Source of the DNA: CAYPOY01 sp964412395
GTDB taxonomy: Bacteria > Chloroflexota > Anaerolineae > B4-G1
Assembly (NCBI GenBank): GCA_964412395.1
Contig: CAYPOY010000130.1
Coordinates: 1 to 12,725, forward strand
DNA length: 12,725 nt
Direction of reading: 5' to 3'
Shown here: positions 1 through 6,365 of the stretch, piece by piece
Position numbering within the stretch: position 1 is the first letter of the stretch
Layout: each line of letters starts with the position of its first letter
Made by a program: the position numbers and the translations under genes
The notes under the pieces: model-generated
Databases searched by the model: none
What the model saw: the letters and a program-made list of their open reading frames with translations, nothing else
Told to the model about the DNA's origin: nothing

Positions 1-1
1 C

Positions 2-694
2 GTCACCTACCACGCCACAGCCACGGACGCCTACGGCAACTCCTGGGACGTGACCTCAGTCACCGCCTTCAGCATCGAAACCGGGGCCGCTGGCTCCTGG
101 GCCGGCAACGTCTACACCAGTGAGGTAGCCGGTACCTGGACGGTCACCGGCGTGTACAACGGCCTGAGCGACACCGCCACACTCCACGTTGAGCCTGCAC
201 CCGCTCCGACGATTTACACAATCTACCTGCCTATCGTCATAGGCAACTATCCCGACCTGGTGGTGGAGCATATCATCGCCACAAGCGACAGCGTGCAGGT
301 CGTCATCAAGAACGAGGGCGGTCTACCTGTACTACCTCCCTACGCGTTCAGGGTAGACTTGTACGTCAATCCCAACCCTGTCCCGACCGGGGTCAACCAG
401 ACCTGGGACGATGGGCGCTGCGCCCAGGGCATCGTCTGGATTGTAGCAGAGTTGGACAGGCAGTTAATACCAGGCGAGAGCATCACCCTGAGCATTGACG
501 ACGCCTATTACCAGCCGTCTCTAAGCAACTTCCCCGGGGCGCTTCCTGTAGGCACACCGATCTACGTCCAGGTTGACTCGGTCAACCCCGACACCACCTA
601 CGGCACAGTACTGGAGAACCACGAGGTTAACGGCGAGGCTTACAACAACATCACTGGTCCAGTGCTCTCAACCCTCAGCATCGTAAGCGAGTAG
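2..694 (+). CDS. C-terminal part of an exported Ig-like / CARDB-like surface protein (5' end outside window)
   Basis: The frame is open from base 2 and ends at a TAG at 692-694, giving 230 visible residues; the start lies before the window. The first ~65 residues read as the end of a bacterial Ig-like repeat (TATATDAYGN, then a GTWTVTGVYNG strand pattern). Next comes a proline-rich linker and the short hydrophobic YTIYLPIVIGNY stretch, a hallmark I know from many Chloroflexota exported proteins. The last ~140 residues (from PDLVVEHI, with VIKNEGG) look like a CARDB-type beta-sandwich, a domain used for adhesion or as a spacer. There are no cysteine-rich, catalytic or transmembrane signals in the visible part. 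Likely located outside the cell or on its surface; the actual function, whether enzyme carrier or adhesin, must be decided by the missing N-terminus. It is the only + strand gene and converges on the M24 peptidase gene. Confidence 0.75.
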   Translation, partial: VTYHATATDAYGNSWDVTSVTAFSIETGAAGSWAGNVYTSEVAGTWTVTGVYNGLSDTATLHVEPAPAPTIYTIYLPIVIGNYPDLVVEHIIATSDSVQVVIKNEGGLPVLPPYAFRVDLYVNPNPVPTGVNQTWDDGRCAQGIVWIVAELDRQLIPGESITLSIDDAYYQPSLSNFPGALPVGTPIYVQVDSVNPDTTYGTVLENHEVNGEAYNNITGPVLSTLSIVSE

Positions 695-712
695 CCGGCT
701 CCGCAAAAATAC

Positions 713-749
713 AACAGCCCCGCTGCTCCCAGGGAGCAGCGGGGCTGTT
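713..749. terminator. Bidirectional intrinsic terminator between convergent genes
   Basis: An 18-bp perfect inverted repeat (arms 713-730 and 732-749, one base between) sits 18 bp past the stop of the surface-protein gene and about 33 bp past the stop of the M24 peptidase gene on the other strand. The stem is GC-rich (CCCCGCTGCTCCC core). On the - strand it is followed by a clear T run (TATTTTTG, complement of 704-711). On the + strand only a weak TTCTGT follows. It therefore best suits the peptidase transcript but probably serves both. Confidence 0.8.
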
Positions 750-782
750 CTGTATCGAATGTCACAAATCCCTAATCCTTTT

Positions 783-2003
783 TCAGACCGCACACTCGAT
801 CAGTTCGCGCGGGGTGGCGGTCAACAGCTCATAGCCACCCGGGCGCACGACGATGGTATCCTCCAACTTAACCATCATCCCCTGAGCAGGCGCGCTGACC
901 TCGATCTCGACCGCCAGCACCATCCTGGTCTGCAGGCACGTCTCGTCACGGGACCAGAGCACGGGCGGCTCGTCCAGTTCCAGCCCGATACCGTGCCCGA
1001 CGAAGCCGGGCAACACCAGGCTGCCGGGGGCAAAGTGAGGCGGCGCACCCCGGACGACCACCACTTCGGCCGCTGTGTAGAGGTCGGCGACAGCTACGCC
1101 GGGGCGCAGCGTCTCAAGCACGGCATCCTCCACTGCGCGGGTCACTGCGAAGAGCACCCGCTGTGGTTCCGTGGCCTGCCCCACGACGAAAGTGCGCGAT
1201 TCGTCGCCGGTGTAGCCCGCGCAGGTCGAGCCGATGTCCACGACCACCAGGTCGCCCGATCTCAGCACCCGGCGGGAGGGGCCATAGGGCATGGCCGGGC
1301 CCAACCCCACACCGGTCACTACCAGCCCGTGGCCGCCGCGCACGGCCAGGTTCTCCCCACTCATCAGCAATATCCCAGCCCCACGCGCGCCGGGGTGACG
1401 CAGCGGCTGGCTCCCTTCGTGGCCGGCCCGCCGCATCGCCGCCTCCACCTCGGCTGCCAGCGCCAGCTCACTCACCCCCGGTGCAGCAGCCTGGGGGACG
1501 ACGTGCTGGCCTGCGTCGGCCACGGCTGCGGCGTTCCGCGTGGCAGCAATCTCATCCTCGCCTTTGACAGCGCGCTGAGCTAGCACCAGCGGGGAGACGT
1601 TGGCCAGCGACCAGGCGGGGAAGACCTCTCTCAGCCGCTGGGTTAGCCGCGCTGGGACCAGGTCCAGTTCGGTGCCCAGCACGCCCCCGGTCAATCCAAG
1701 CTTGGCAACGACCTCGGCGACGCTGGCGAATCCATCCATCGGCTCAACGCGCGCGATGGTGGCCTCCTGTCGGGCGTACTCGAAGCCACGCCGGACAAAG
1801 AGGACTGCACCGCGAGAGGAAACAAGCAAGGTCGCCGGGCGCACAGTGCCGACGTAGTACAGCACGTCGCGGGGATGGAGGAGAAGGGCCGCGTCCATCC
1901 CCGCTTCGGCCATACGAGTGCAGAGTTTGGTCAGCCGGTGGTTTATTTTGTCCTCCAGAGGCGGCCTACACGCCCCCGCGGACGGGGGCAGAGAGCAAGT
2001 CAC
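783..2003 (-). CDS. M24 family metallopeptidase (Xaa-Pro peptidase-like)
   Basis: 406 codons from the GTG at 2003. The N-terminal ~150 residues match a creatinase-type N-domain (MAEAGMDAALLLHPRDVLYY, then KGEDEIA before the catalytic part). The C-terminal pita-bread domain has all five expected metal ligands: D256 (VVVDIGS), D267 (GYTGDESRTF), H337 (GHGIGLELDE), E366 (LAVEIEV) and E381 (KLEDTIVV). It is thus probably an active dinuclear-metal aminopeptidase or prolidase acting on proline-containing peptides in the cytoplasm; creatinase-like members of the fold act on other substrates, so specificity is open. The start is uncertain. GTG 2003 overlaps the HicA stop (GTGA) but has no good ribosome site. 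A strong GGAGGA at 1951-1956 instead points to codon 20, which is ATA, exactly where family members begin. The next ATG is codon 31 (1913). Very GC-rich compared with the genes further right. Confidence 0.88.
   Translation of the reverse strand: MTCSLPPSAGACRPPLEDKINHRLTKLCTRMAEAGMDAALLLHPRDVLYYVGTVRPATLLVSSRGAVLFVRRGFEYARQEATIARVEPMDGFASVAEVVAKLGLTGGVLGTELDLVPARLTQRLREVFPAWSLANVSPLVLAQRAVKGEDEIAATRNAAAVADAGQHVVPQAAAPGVSELALAAEVEAAMRRAGHEGSQPLRHPGARGAGILLMSGENLAVRGGHGLVVTGVGLGPAMPYGPSRRVLRSGDLVVVDIGSTCAGYTGDESRTFVVGQATEPQRVLFAVTRAVEDAVLETLRPGVAVADLYTAAEVVVVRGAPPHFAPGSLVLPGFVGHGIGLELDEPPVLWSRDETCLQTRMVLAVEIEVSAPAQGMMVKLEDTIVVRPGGYELLTATPRELIECAV
1951..1956 (-). promoter_or_regulatory. Strong Shine-Dalgarno inside the M24 peptidase frame, followed by ATA
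   Basis: On the - strand GGAGGA is followed by CAAA and then ATA AAC CAC CGG. The spacing is ideal for initiation at ATA (1944-1946), which would give a protein beginning xNHRLTKL, the usual start of this family. No ATG, GTG or TTG lies at a suitable distance in this frame. Either a rare ATA start is used, or an ATG has mutated or been misread. Confidence 0.5.
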
Positions 2004-2211
2004 TTGATTGGTCCGAACTCGCGACGGTTGATGCCCAGGTCACGGAGGATGCGTCTCAGCGTGCCAGGCTTGATGTCCTTGTGTCCCCAGTCGGGGATGG
2101 TGGTGTAGCAGTCCAGTGCGGGATTCCACCAGATGCGATGCGATCCAGCACCCGGGCGACATACTCGCAGCCCAGATTGCGGAGACGTTTGGCCAGTTCA
2201 CGGTACCTCAT
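2000..2211 (-). pseudogene. HicA / YcfA-like mRNA interferase toxin gene, frameshifted
   Basis: ATG at 2211 opens MRYRELAKRLRNLGCEYVAR in one frame; the rest of the family is read one frame over as GAGSHRIWWNP, TTIPDWGHKDIKPGTLR and RILRDLGINRREF up to TGA at 2000-2002. Adding a single G to the GGG run at 2151-2153 restores one 70-residue reading frame that matches HicA proteins end to end, including the catalytic-type histidine in GSH and the GTL.RIL.DLGI tail. HicA is a small double-stranded-RNA-binding-fold RNase that cleaves mRNA, usually neutralised by HicB. No HicB gene is visible next to it. The stop overlaps the GTG of the M24 frame. Either a real inactivating deletion or a homopolymer sequencing error; without repair the ATG frame yields an unrelated tail. 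Confidence 0.8.
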
Positions 2212-2240
2212 GCAGTCGCCACCCGCAGCGTGACTGGGCT

Positions 2241-2441
2241 TCACCCCCCGGCGATCAGGTGAATCACCCGCACGTCCGCGCCGTCGGGTATGGTGCGGGT
2301 GGCGTATTCATCACGGGAGATCACCTCCCCGTTGATGGTGACGATGACGTGGGGGAAGGTGTAGCGGAACCGCTCCAGCAGGACGGAGACGGTCAGCCCC
2401 TCCTCCCACTCAATCTCGTCCCGATTGTTGACGCGGATCAC
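2241..2441 (-). CDS. ThiS/MoaD-like ubiquitin-fold sulfur carrier protein
   Basis: 66 residues from the GTG at 2441 to TGA at 2241, the usual length of ThiS. The pattern is that of the beta-grasp carrier family: TVSVLLERF helix, then VIVTINGEVISRDEY, then IPDGADVRVIHLIAGG. The protein ends in Gly-Gly, the residues that are adenylylated and thiocarboxylated by a ThiF/MoeB-type E1-like enzyme so that sulfur can be handed to thiamine, molybdopterin, tRNA or cysteine synthesis. I chose GTG 2441 over the ATG at 2477 because it forms a 4-bp GTGA overlap with the stop of the upstream nucleotidyltransferase frame and because the extra 12 residues do not fit the family. No E1 enzyme, thiG or moaE is in the window, so the pathway it serves cannot be told from here. 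Confidence 0.8.
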   Translation of the reverse strand: MIRVNNRDEIEWEEGLTVSVLLERFRYTFPHVIVTINGEVISRDEYATRTIPDGADVRVIHLIAGG

Positions 2442-2751
2442 ATGCTCTGTCTCTCGAACTCGATCATCTTCCGCCACGGCCTCTCGAAGCGTTCGGAAAG
2501 ATCCGGCTGCGCCACAGCACCTCGGCGAAGGCTCCCAGCCAGCGGCGGACGGTGGTGGCGTCTAGCATTGGTCCCTGACGGTAGACGATACCCTCGATAT
2601 CCCGCAGGTCCTGGGGCCGTCCGGCCACCGCCTTGTGGATGATGAGGTCCTCGGCGGAACAGAGACGGACGACCTTGTTGTGTAGTTCTTCTGAACAGTG
2701 CGGGCAAATAAGAGCAACGTCCACCTTCTCCACTGCGGGTATTTCCGACAT
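2438..2751 (-). pseudogene. Truncated and frameshifted nucleotidyltransferase (MNT/AbiEii-like) remnant
   Basis: From ATG 2751 the frame reads LCSAEDLIIHKAVAGRPQDL, RDIEGIVYRQGPMLD and RRWLGAFAEVL, a pattern I know from the C-terminal half of small nucleotidyltransferases related to the toxin part of AbiE-like and MNT systems. After EVL it runs off into a non-family tail ending at 2464. In another frame the family tail continues as AQPDLSERFERPWRK to a TGA at 2438. Removing one TG from the CTGTGG at 2512-2517 joins the two, suggesting a 2-bp tandem duplication. The N-terminal half, with the GS motif and catalytic aspartates, is absent: a stop lies in frame four codons upstream of the ATG, and the response regulator ends at 2799. 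The start overlaps nothing. A dead remnant is likeliest; function as a small intact 95-residue protein is unlikely. Confidence 0.65.
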
Positions 2752-2798
2752 GTCTATTTCTCAGCACGACGGTGCAGGCAATGGAAAGAGAATCTGGC

Positions 2799-3170
2799 CT
2801 ATAACAGCCCCTGCTGTCTCAGGCGTCTAGACAGATCGCGCAACTGACTAAAGCTGATGGGTTTGAGGAGTACCAGGTCAGCCTCCTCGTAGAGAGTGTC
2901 AACCATGCTCGAGTCAGCAGTGGCGATAATAACTTGAGTCTCTGCCAGCCGTGCGTCGGCGCGAATGTAACGCAGGATGTCCGGACCCGCCACGTGAGGC
3001 AGGTGCATGTCCAGCACCACTATGGCCGGCGTCGTGACGGTCAGCCGTTCAAGGGCCTTGTCGCCGGTCACGATGATTTCTGTCTCAAACTCGGCCGCCT
3101 TTAACGCTTCGGAGAAGATGGCCGCAGCGTCGGGATCGTCTTCGATAATCAGCGCAAGTGGGTTACTCAT
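2799..3170 (-). CDS. Single-domain response regulator (CheY-like receiver)
   Basis: 123 residues forming one complete receiver domain and nothing else. The acidic pocket is E10-D11-D12, the phospho-acceptor D54 (VVLDMHLP), the switch threonine T84 (IIATADSS) and the conserved lysine K103 (LLKPIS). With no DNA-binding or enzymatic output domain, it must signal through a protein partner, act as a phosphate relay or sink, or feed back on the kinase. It begins 11 bp after the stop of the sensor kinase and its AGGAGGA ribosome site overlaps that stop codon, so the two are co-transcribed and probably made in matched amounts. The kinase has no receiver or Hpt domain of its own, so this protein is its natural substrate. 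Confidence 0.93.
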   Translation of the reverse strand: MSNPLALIIEDDPDAAAIFSEALKAAEFETEIIVTGDKALERLTVTTPAIVVLDMHLPHVAGPDILRYIRADARLAETQVIIATADSSMVDTLYEEADLVLLKPISFSQLRDLSRRLRQQGLL

Positions 3171-3181
3171 AACTATTCCTC

Positions 3182-4834
3182 CTATGTTGGGATAAGCGGC
3201 AGAACGATGGTGAATGTGCTCCCCTGCCCCACCTCGCTTGTCAGTGTGACCTCACCGTCCATCAGGGTGGTCAATTGTTTGACAATGGACAGCCCTAGTC
3301 CAGACCCGGTATATTCCCGTGTGACCGAGCTGTCTACCTGCCGAAAGGGGTCAAAGACGTAGGACTGGGCTTCCGGCGGAACGCCGCAGCCGGTGTCAGA
3401 CACTGCCAGTGCCCAATGGTCCGCGTTGGGCCGGTAGACACGCACGTGCACCGACCCCTTATCGGTGAATTTGATGGCGTTACCCACCAGGTTGATCAGG
3501 ATCTGATGCAGTCGCTGCCGGTCGCCGGACAGTGTGGCGGGCACATCGTCGGCGACGTGGCTGGTCAGTTCCAGTCCTATCTTCTGCGCCAGCACGCCCA
3601 TCACGCCCTGTACGTCGTCGACCAGGTCAGCCGCGCTGAACGAGGTGACGCTGAGCGTCATCCTGCCCGCCTCAATCTGGGCCTGGTCCAGCAGGTCGTT
3701 GACGATGTTCAGTTGTCGCTTGCTGTTGACAATGATACGTTCTATCGTGTCGAGTTGCAAGTCCGAGAGTGGGCCATAGACGGCCTCCCTCAACATATCG
3801 GCATAACCCAGGATGGCGTTAAGCGGTGTGCGCAGTTCGTGGGAGACCGTGGATACGAAGGCTCTCTTCATACGTTCCACCTCGGCTTCGCGGGTGAAAT
3901 CGCGGAACACGACCACGGTGCCTATCACCCGTCCGGAGTCGTCACGGACCGGGGCGACGCTCACCGAGAGAATCTTGTCTCCCCACTCGATCTTGACGCT
4001 GGGGCACCGTTTCCCCTTGTCTCTTAGCAAGTCCGTGACTGTCCCCTGGTCGGAGAGGCTCACATCCTTGCTCATTAACATCTTGATGTCAGAGCCCAGG
4101 ATCTCGTCAGCAGGTCTTCCCAGGAGAGTAGCGACGGCAGGATTGGCGACGATGGCCAGGCCGTCGTTGTCGAAGACGACGACTCCATCGGTGATGCTTT
4201 CCAGGACGGCCTGGTTCTTGCCCAAGGCCTCGGCCAGCTCCTGGGTTCGTTCCTCCACTCGTTGGTCCAGTTCCCGGTTGATGGTACGCAAATCCTCCAG
4301 GGCTTGTTCCAGGCTACGGGCCGCAAGCCAGGCTACCAGGGCGACAGCAAAGAAGCCAAGCATCGTTGGTACGGGGGGCACAAACTGTATCCTTAGTGCA
4401 ATGACAGAAATCATCAGATCAATCAGCCCAGTCATAATAAAACTAACCCAGGGACGCAACAGGACGCTCGCTGTAAGAACGGGGATTGCAAACAAGAACA
4501 GGGCACGGCCATTCACGACTTGTTGCGGTTCATCGGAAAAGGCAACAATGACGGTCAAGAGAAGCAAAAAGAGCAAACTGGCCAACCAGCCTGACCAGTA
4601 ACGGTTGATCACGTAAATGATTGAGATGCCAATTAAAGTAACAAGACAGCCGTAAACAAGCAAGGCGGCCTCATCCTGGTTTACCAGACCAATGATGTTG
4701 GCAACGCTCGTCGCCAATAGTATCAAAAGCGTTATAGTTCCTATGCCTATCAGCAGGATGTTCAGCAGCTTGCGGCGGCGGGCATCCTCGGGATCTATCG
4801 AGGGAACATCCAGCAGTTGGTTGACAATTCTCAT
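3182..4834 (-). CDS. Membrane sensor histidine kinase with PAS domain
   Basis: 550 residues from ATG 4834 (preceded by AGGGGTGA; a TTG one codon earlier is less likely). In order: a short cytoplasmic start; about six hydrophobic segments between residues 23 and 172 with very short loops; a coiled-coil linker (173-205, EERTQELAEAL); a PAS domain (~206-314); a HisKA domain with phospho-accepting H332 (VSHELRTPLN); and an HATPase domain with N448/N452 (INLVGNAIKFT), D480TGCG, FDPFRQVD and GSGLGLSI. All catalytic boxes are intact. The membrane part has no large extracellular domain, so it probably senses something in the bilayer or envelope rather than a soluble periplasmic ligand; I do not recognise it as a named sensor family. 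It lies about 34 bp after the diterpene cyclase and 11 bp before the response regulator, so it could be read through from the terpene operon. Confidence 0.93.
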   Translation of the reverse strand: MRIVNQLLDVPSIDPEDARRRKLLNILLIGIGTITLLILLATSVANIIGLVNQDEAALLVYGCLVTLIGISIIYVINRYWSGWLASLLFLLLLTVIVAFSDEPQQVVNGRALFLFAIPVLTASVLLRPWVSFIMTGLIDLMISVIALRIQFVPPVPTMLGFFAVALVAWLAARSLEQALEDLRTINRELDQRVEERTQELAEALGKNQAVLESITDGVVVFDNDGLAIVANPAVATLLGRPADEILGSDIKMLMSKDVSLSDQGTVTDLLRDKGKRCPSVKIEWGDKILSVSVAPVRDDSGRVIGTVVVFRDFTREAEVERMKRAFVSTVSHELRTPLNAILGYADMLREAVYGPLSDLQLDTIERIIVNSKRQLNIVNDLLDQAQIEAGRMTLSVTSFSAADLVDDVQGVMGVLAQKIGLELTSHVADDVPATLSGDRQRLHQILINLVGNAIKFTDKGSVHVRVYRPNADHWALAVSDTGCGVPPEAQSYVFDPFRQVDSSVTREYTGSGLGLSIVKQLTTLMDGEVTLTSEVGQGSTFTIVLPLIPT

Positions 4835-4868
4835 CAACTATTTCACCCCTGTGCTACCGATTTTTCGG

Positions 4869-6365
4869 CTACGGAGAGCGACCAAAGGTTTCATCATACA
4901 AGATAAGCGCGGCCAAGATAGCTGAGCGGATCACATCATACGGCGCAAACAAACACTTGGCAATCCAGAATTCAGGGTATGCCGAGTCAGTTTCCTGATG
5001 CGCGTGCGCCAGGTAGTCCGCACCTCGGTGTAAAGCATCAGGGTCAACTGGTTCATAGCGGTTACAGTGCAACAGGGCTGTCAGGGCATAGGCTGTCTCT
5101 TCAGGAGTGCCGGACTCAAAGAAACCCCACGATCCATCTTCTCGTTGGGTGTGCATGATCCAATCAACTGTGTGGCGACAAGCATGGGCTACATAGGGGG
5201 CTTCCCTCAACAGTGCTACCAGCACGTGAGTTGTGGTGTAATAGGGCGATGCGTGCCATTTATCAACCCAATACATATGATACTCGTGGTTGTCAAGTAG
5301 CATGGTAATGATCTGCTCTTGCACCTGGTGGCGGTCTGGATAATCGGGCATCAAGTTCAAGGCTTCCAGGGCATGAACGTTGGTACTAACGCTGACGTTA
5401 CGCTCGTAATCCCAAGTGCGGAAGACGTGCCTTTTTTTGTCTTCAAACTGAGCCAGGATGAGTGGGTCGACGTCGTAACCGGCGCTCAGCAACACCCGGC
5501 AGCAAACAGATGTAGTATCCCCATCAGGAATACCGAATGTTGAATCCATCCCTATACCAGCAGGCCCTATTTCAGTCTGTAACTCTTGCCAGATACCCTC
5601 ACCAGCAAATTCTGTAATCGGTAACCCTGAAAAGGCCAGATTGTTCAATACCCAAGTCAGTTCAAAAATGCGAAATGGATATACAGTGATAACGTAGCCC
5701 GTGTGATTCCGTACTGTTTCAAGATACGCCAGAGCGCGTTCATCATCATGGTCACAGAGCGATAAATAATAAGCAGTTGTGGCCGGCGAGGTACCCAACG
5801 AGCCGTTACTGGCCAACGCTTCCTGGAGTCGCTCCGGATCCCCGGCCCGGCCCAGGAATTCCAGGGAGTAGACGGTAGAGATGCGAGGAGAGTAAAGCAA
5901 GTGGGGAGGAATCAAGCGCAACTTGGCGGTCTGAATTTCACCGTAGCCGCAAGCGTGAGGTGGCACGTCTAAACCTAAATTCCTGGCCTCGTCCAGTAAA
6001 GTTGGGAAGATCAACTCAAACCCCGACAATTCAAATGGGTCATAGGATAACAAGTGCAGATGATGCCACAGGTAACGCTCGGCGCGCTTGATAGCTTCTC
6101 TCGCCCGCTGGTTGTGTCCGTTTTCGCGCAAAGCGATGGCGGCTATCAGTGTGCAGATAATCCGGTCGTGATAGTATACGATCTCCCCTCCCCAACTGCC
6201 ATCTGGGTGCTGGTTTTCTAACAACCACTCGATCAAATCAGGCCAGCGAGGCTCACCATTGGCCAATACCCGCAGCCGGGCCAGCCAGGCAATATCGTAC
6301 GGGCTGGGTCCCATGCGTTGGTCTAGACCCTGTACCAGTTCTCTGGCCTCTTCTACGTAGTTCAC
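4869..6365 (-). CDS. Class II diterpene cyclase (halimadienyl/kolavenyl/copalyl diphosphate synthase-like)
   Basis: 498 residues from GTG 6365. The protein shows the alpha-barrel layout of class II terpene cyclases: SPYDIAW near residues 21-27, QHPDGSWG at 52-59, the acid motif PDGDTTS with D281-G-D283-T at 281-284, DKWHASPYYTTTH at ~368-380, QREDGSWG at 407-414 and a WIAKCLFAPY..VRSAILAAL C-terminus. It would protonate geranylgeranyl diphosphate and fold it into a bicyclic diphosphate while keeping the diphosphate group. No class I DDXXD domain is present. The DXDTT form of the acid motif (instead of DXDD) is what I recall for M. tuberculosis Rv3377c, and the neighbour resembles Rv3378c, so the Rv3377c lineage is the best match; the exact product cannot be read from sequence. 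The GTG overlaps the upstream stop (GTGA) and has a GGAGGG site 7 nt away. Less GC-rich than the M24 gene. Confidence 0.9.
   Translation of the reverse strand: MNYVEEARELVQGLDQRMGPSPYDIAWLARLRVLANGEPRWPDLIEWLLENQHPDGSWGGEIVYYHDRIICTLIAAIALRENGHNQRAREAIKRAERYLWHHLHLLSYDPFELSGFELIFPTLLDEARNLGLDVPPHACGYGEIQTAKLRLIPPHLLYSPRISTVYSLEFLGRAGDPERLQEALASNGSLGTSPATTAYYLSLCDHDDERALAYLETVRNHTGYVITVYPFRIFELTWVLNNLAFSGLPITEFAGEGIWQELQTEIGPAGIGMDSTFGIPDGDTTSVCCRVLLSAGYDVDPLILAQFEDKKRHVFRTWDYERNVSVSTNVHALEALNLMPDYPDRHQVQEQIITMLLDNHEYHMYWVDKWHASPYYTTTHVLVALLREAPYVAHACRHTVDWIMHTQREDGSWGFFESGTPEETAYALTALLHCNRYEPVDPDALHRGADYLAHAHQETDSAYPEFWIAKCLFAPYDVIRSAILAALILYDETFGRSP

Noticed and set aside
759..1583. Long + strand open frame (274 codons) opposite the M24 peptidase
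   Set aside because: It is the antisense shadow of a GC-rich gene whose - strand translation has all five metal ligands; its own translation is low-complexity (H, R, G, P rich) and matches no family.
3813..4601. + strand frame of 262 codons opposite the histidine kinase
   Set aside because: The - strand kinase is continuous and has complete motifs; this frame is rich in S, T and R with no domain.
4839..4868. Gap between cyclase and kinase with a small CCGA-AAAA-TCGG hairpin (about 4850-4865)
   Set aside because: The stem is only 4 bp and lacks a following T run on the - strand, so I do not call a terminator; no clear promoter seen either, so read-through into the kinase is the default.
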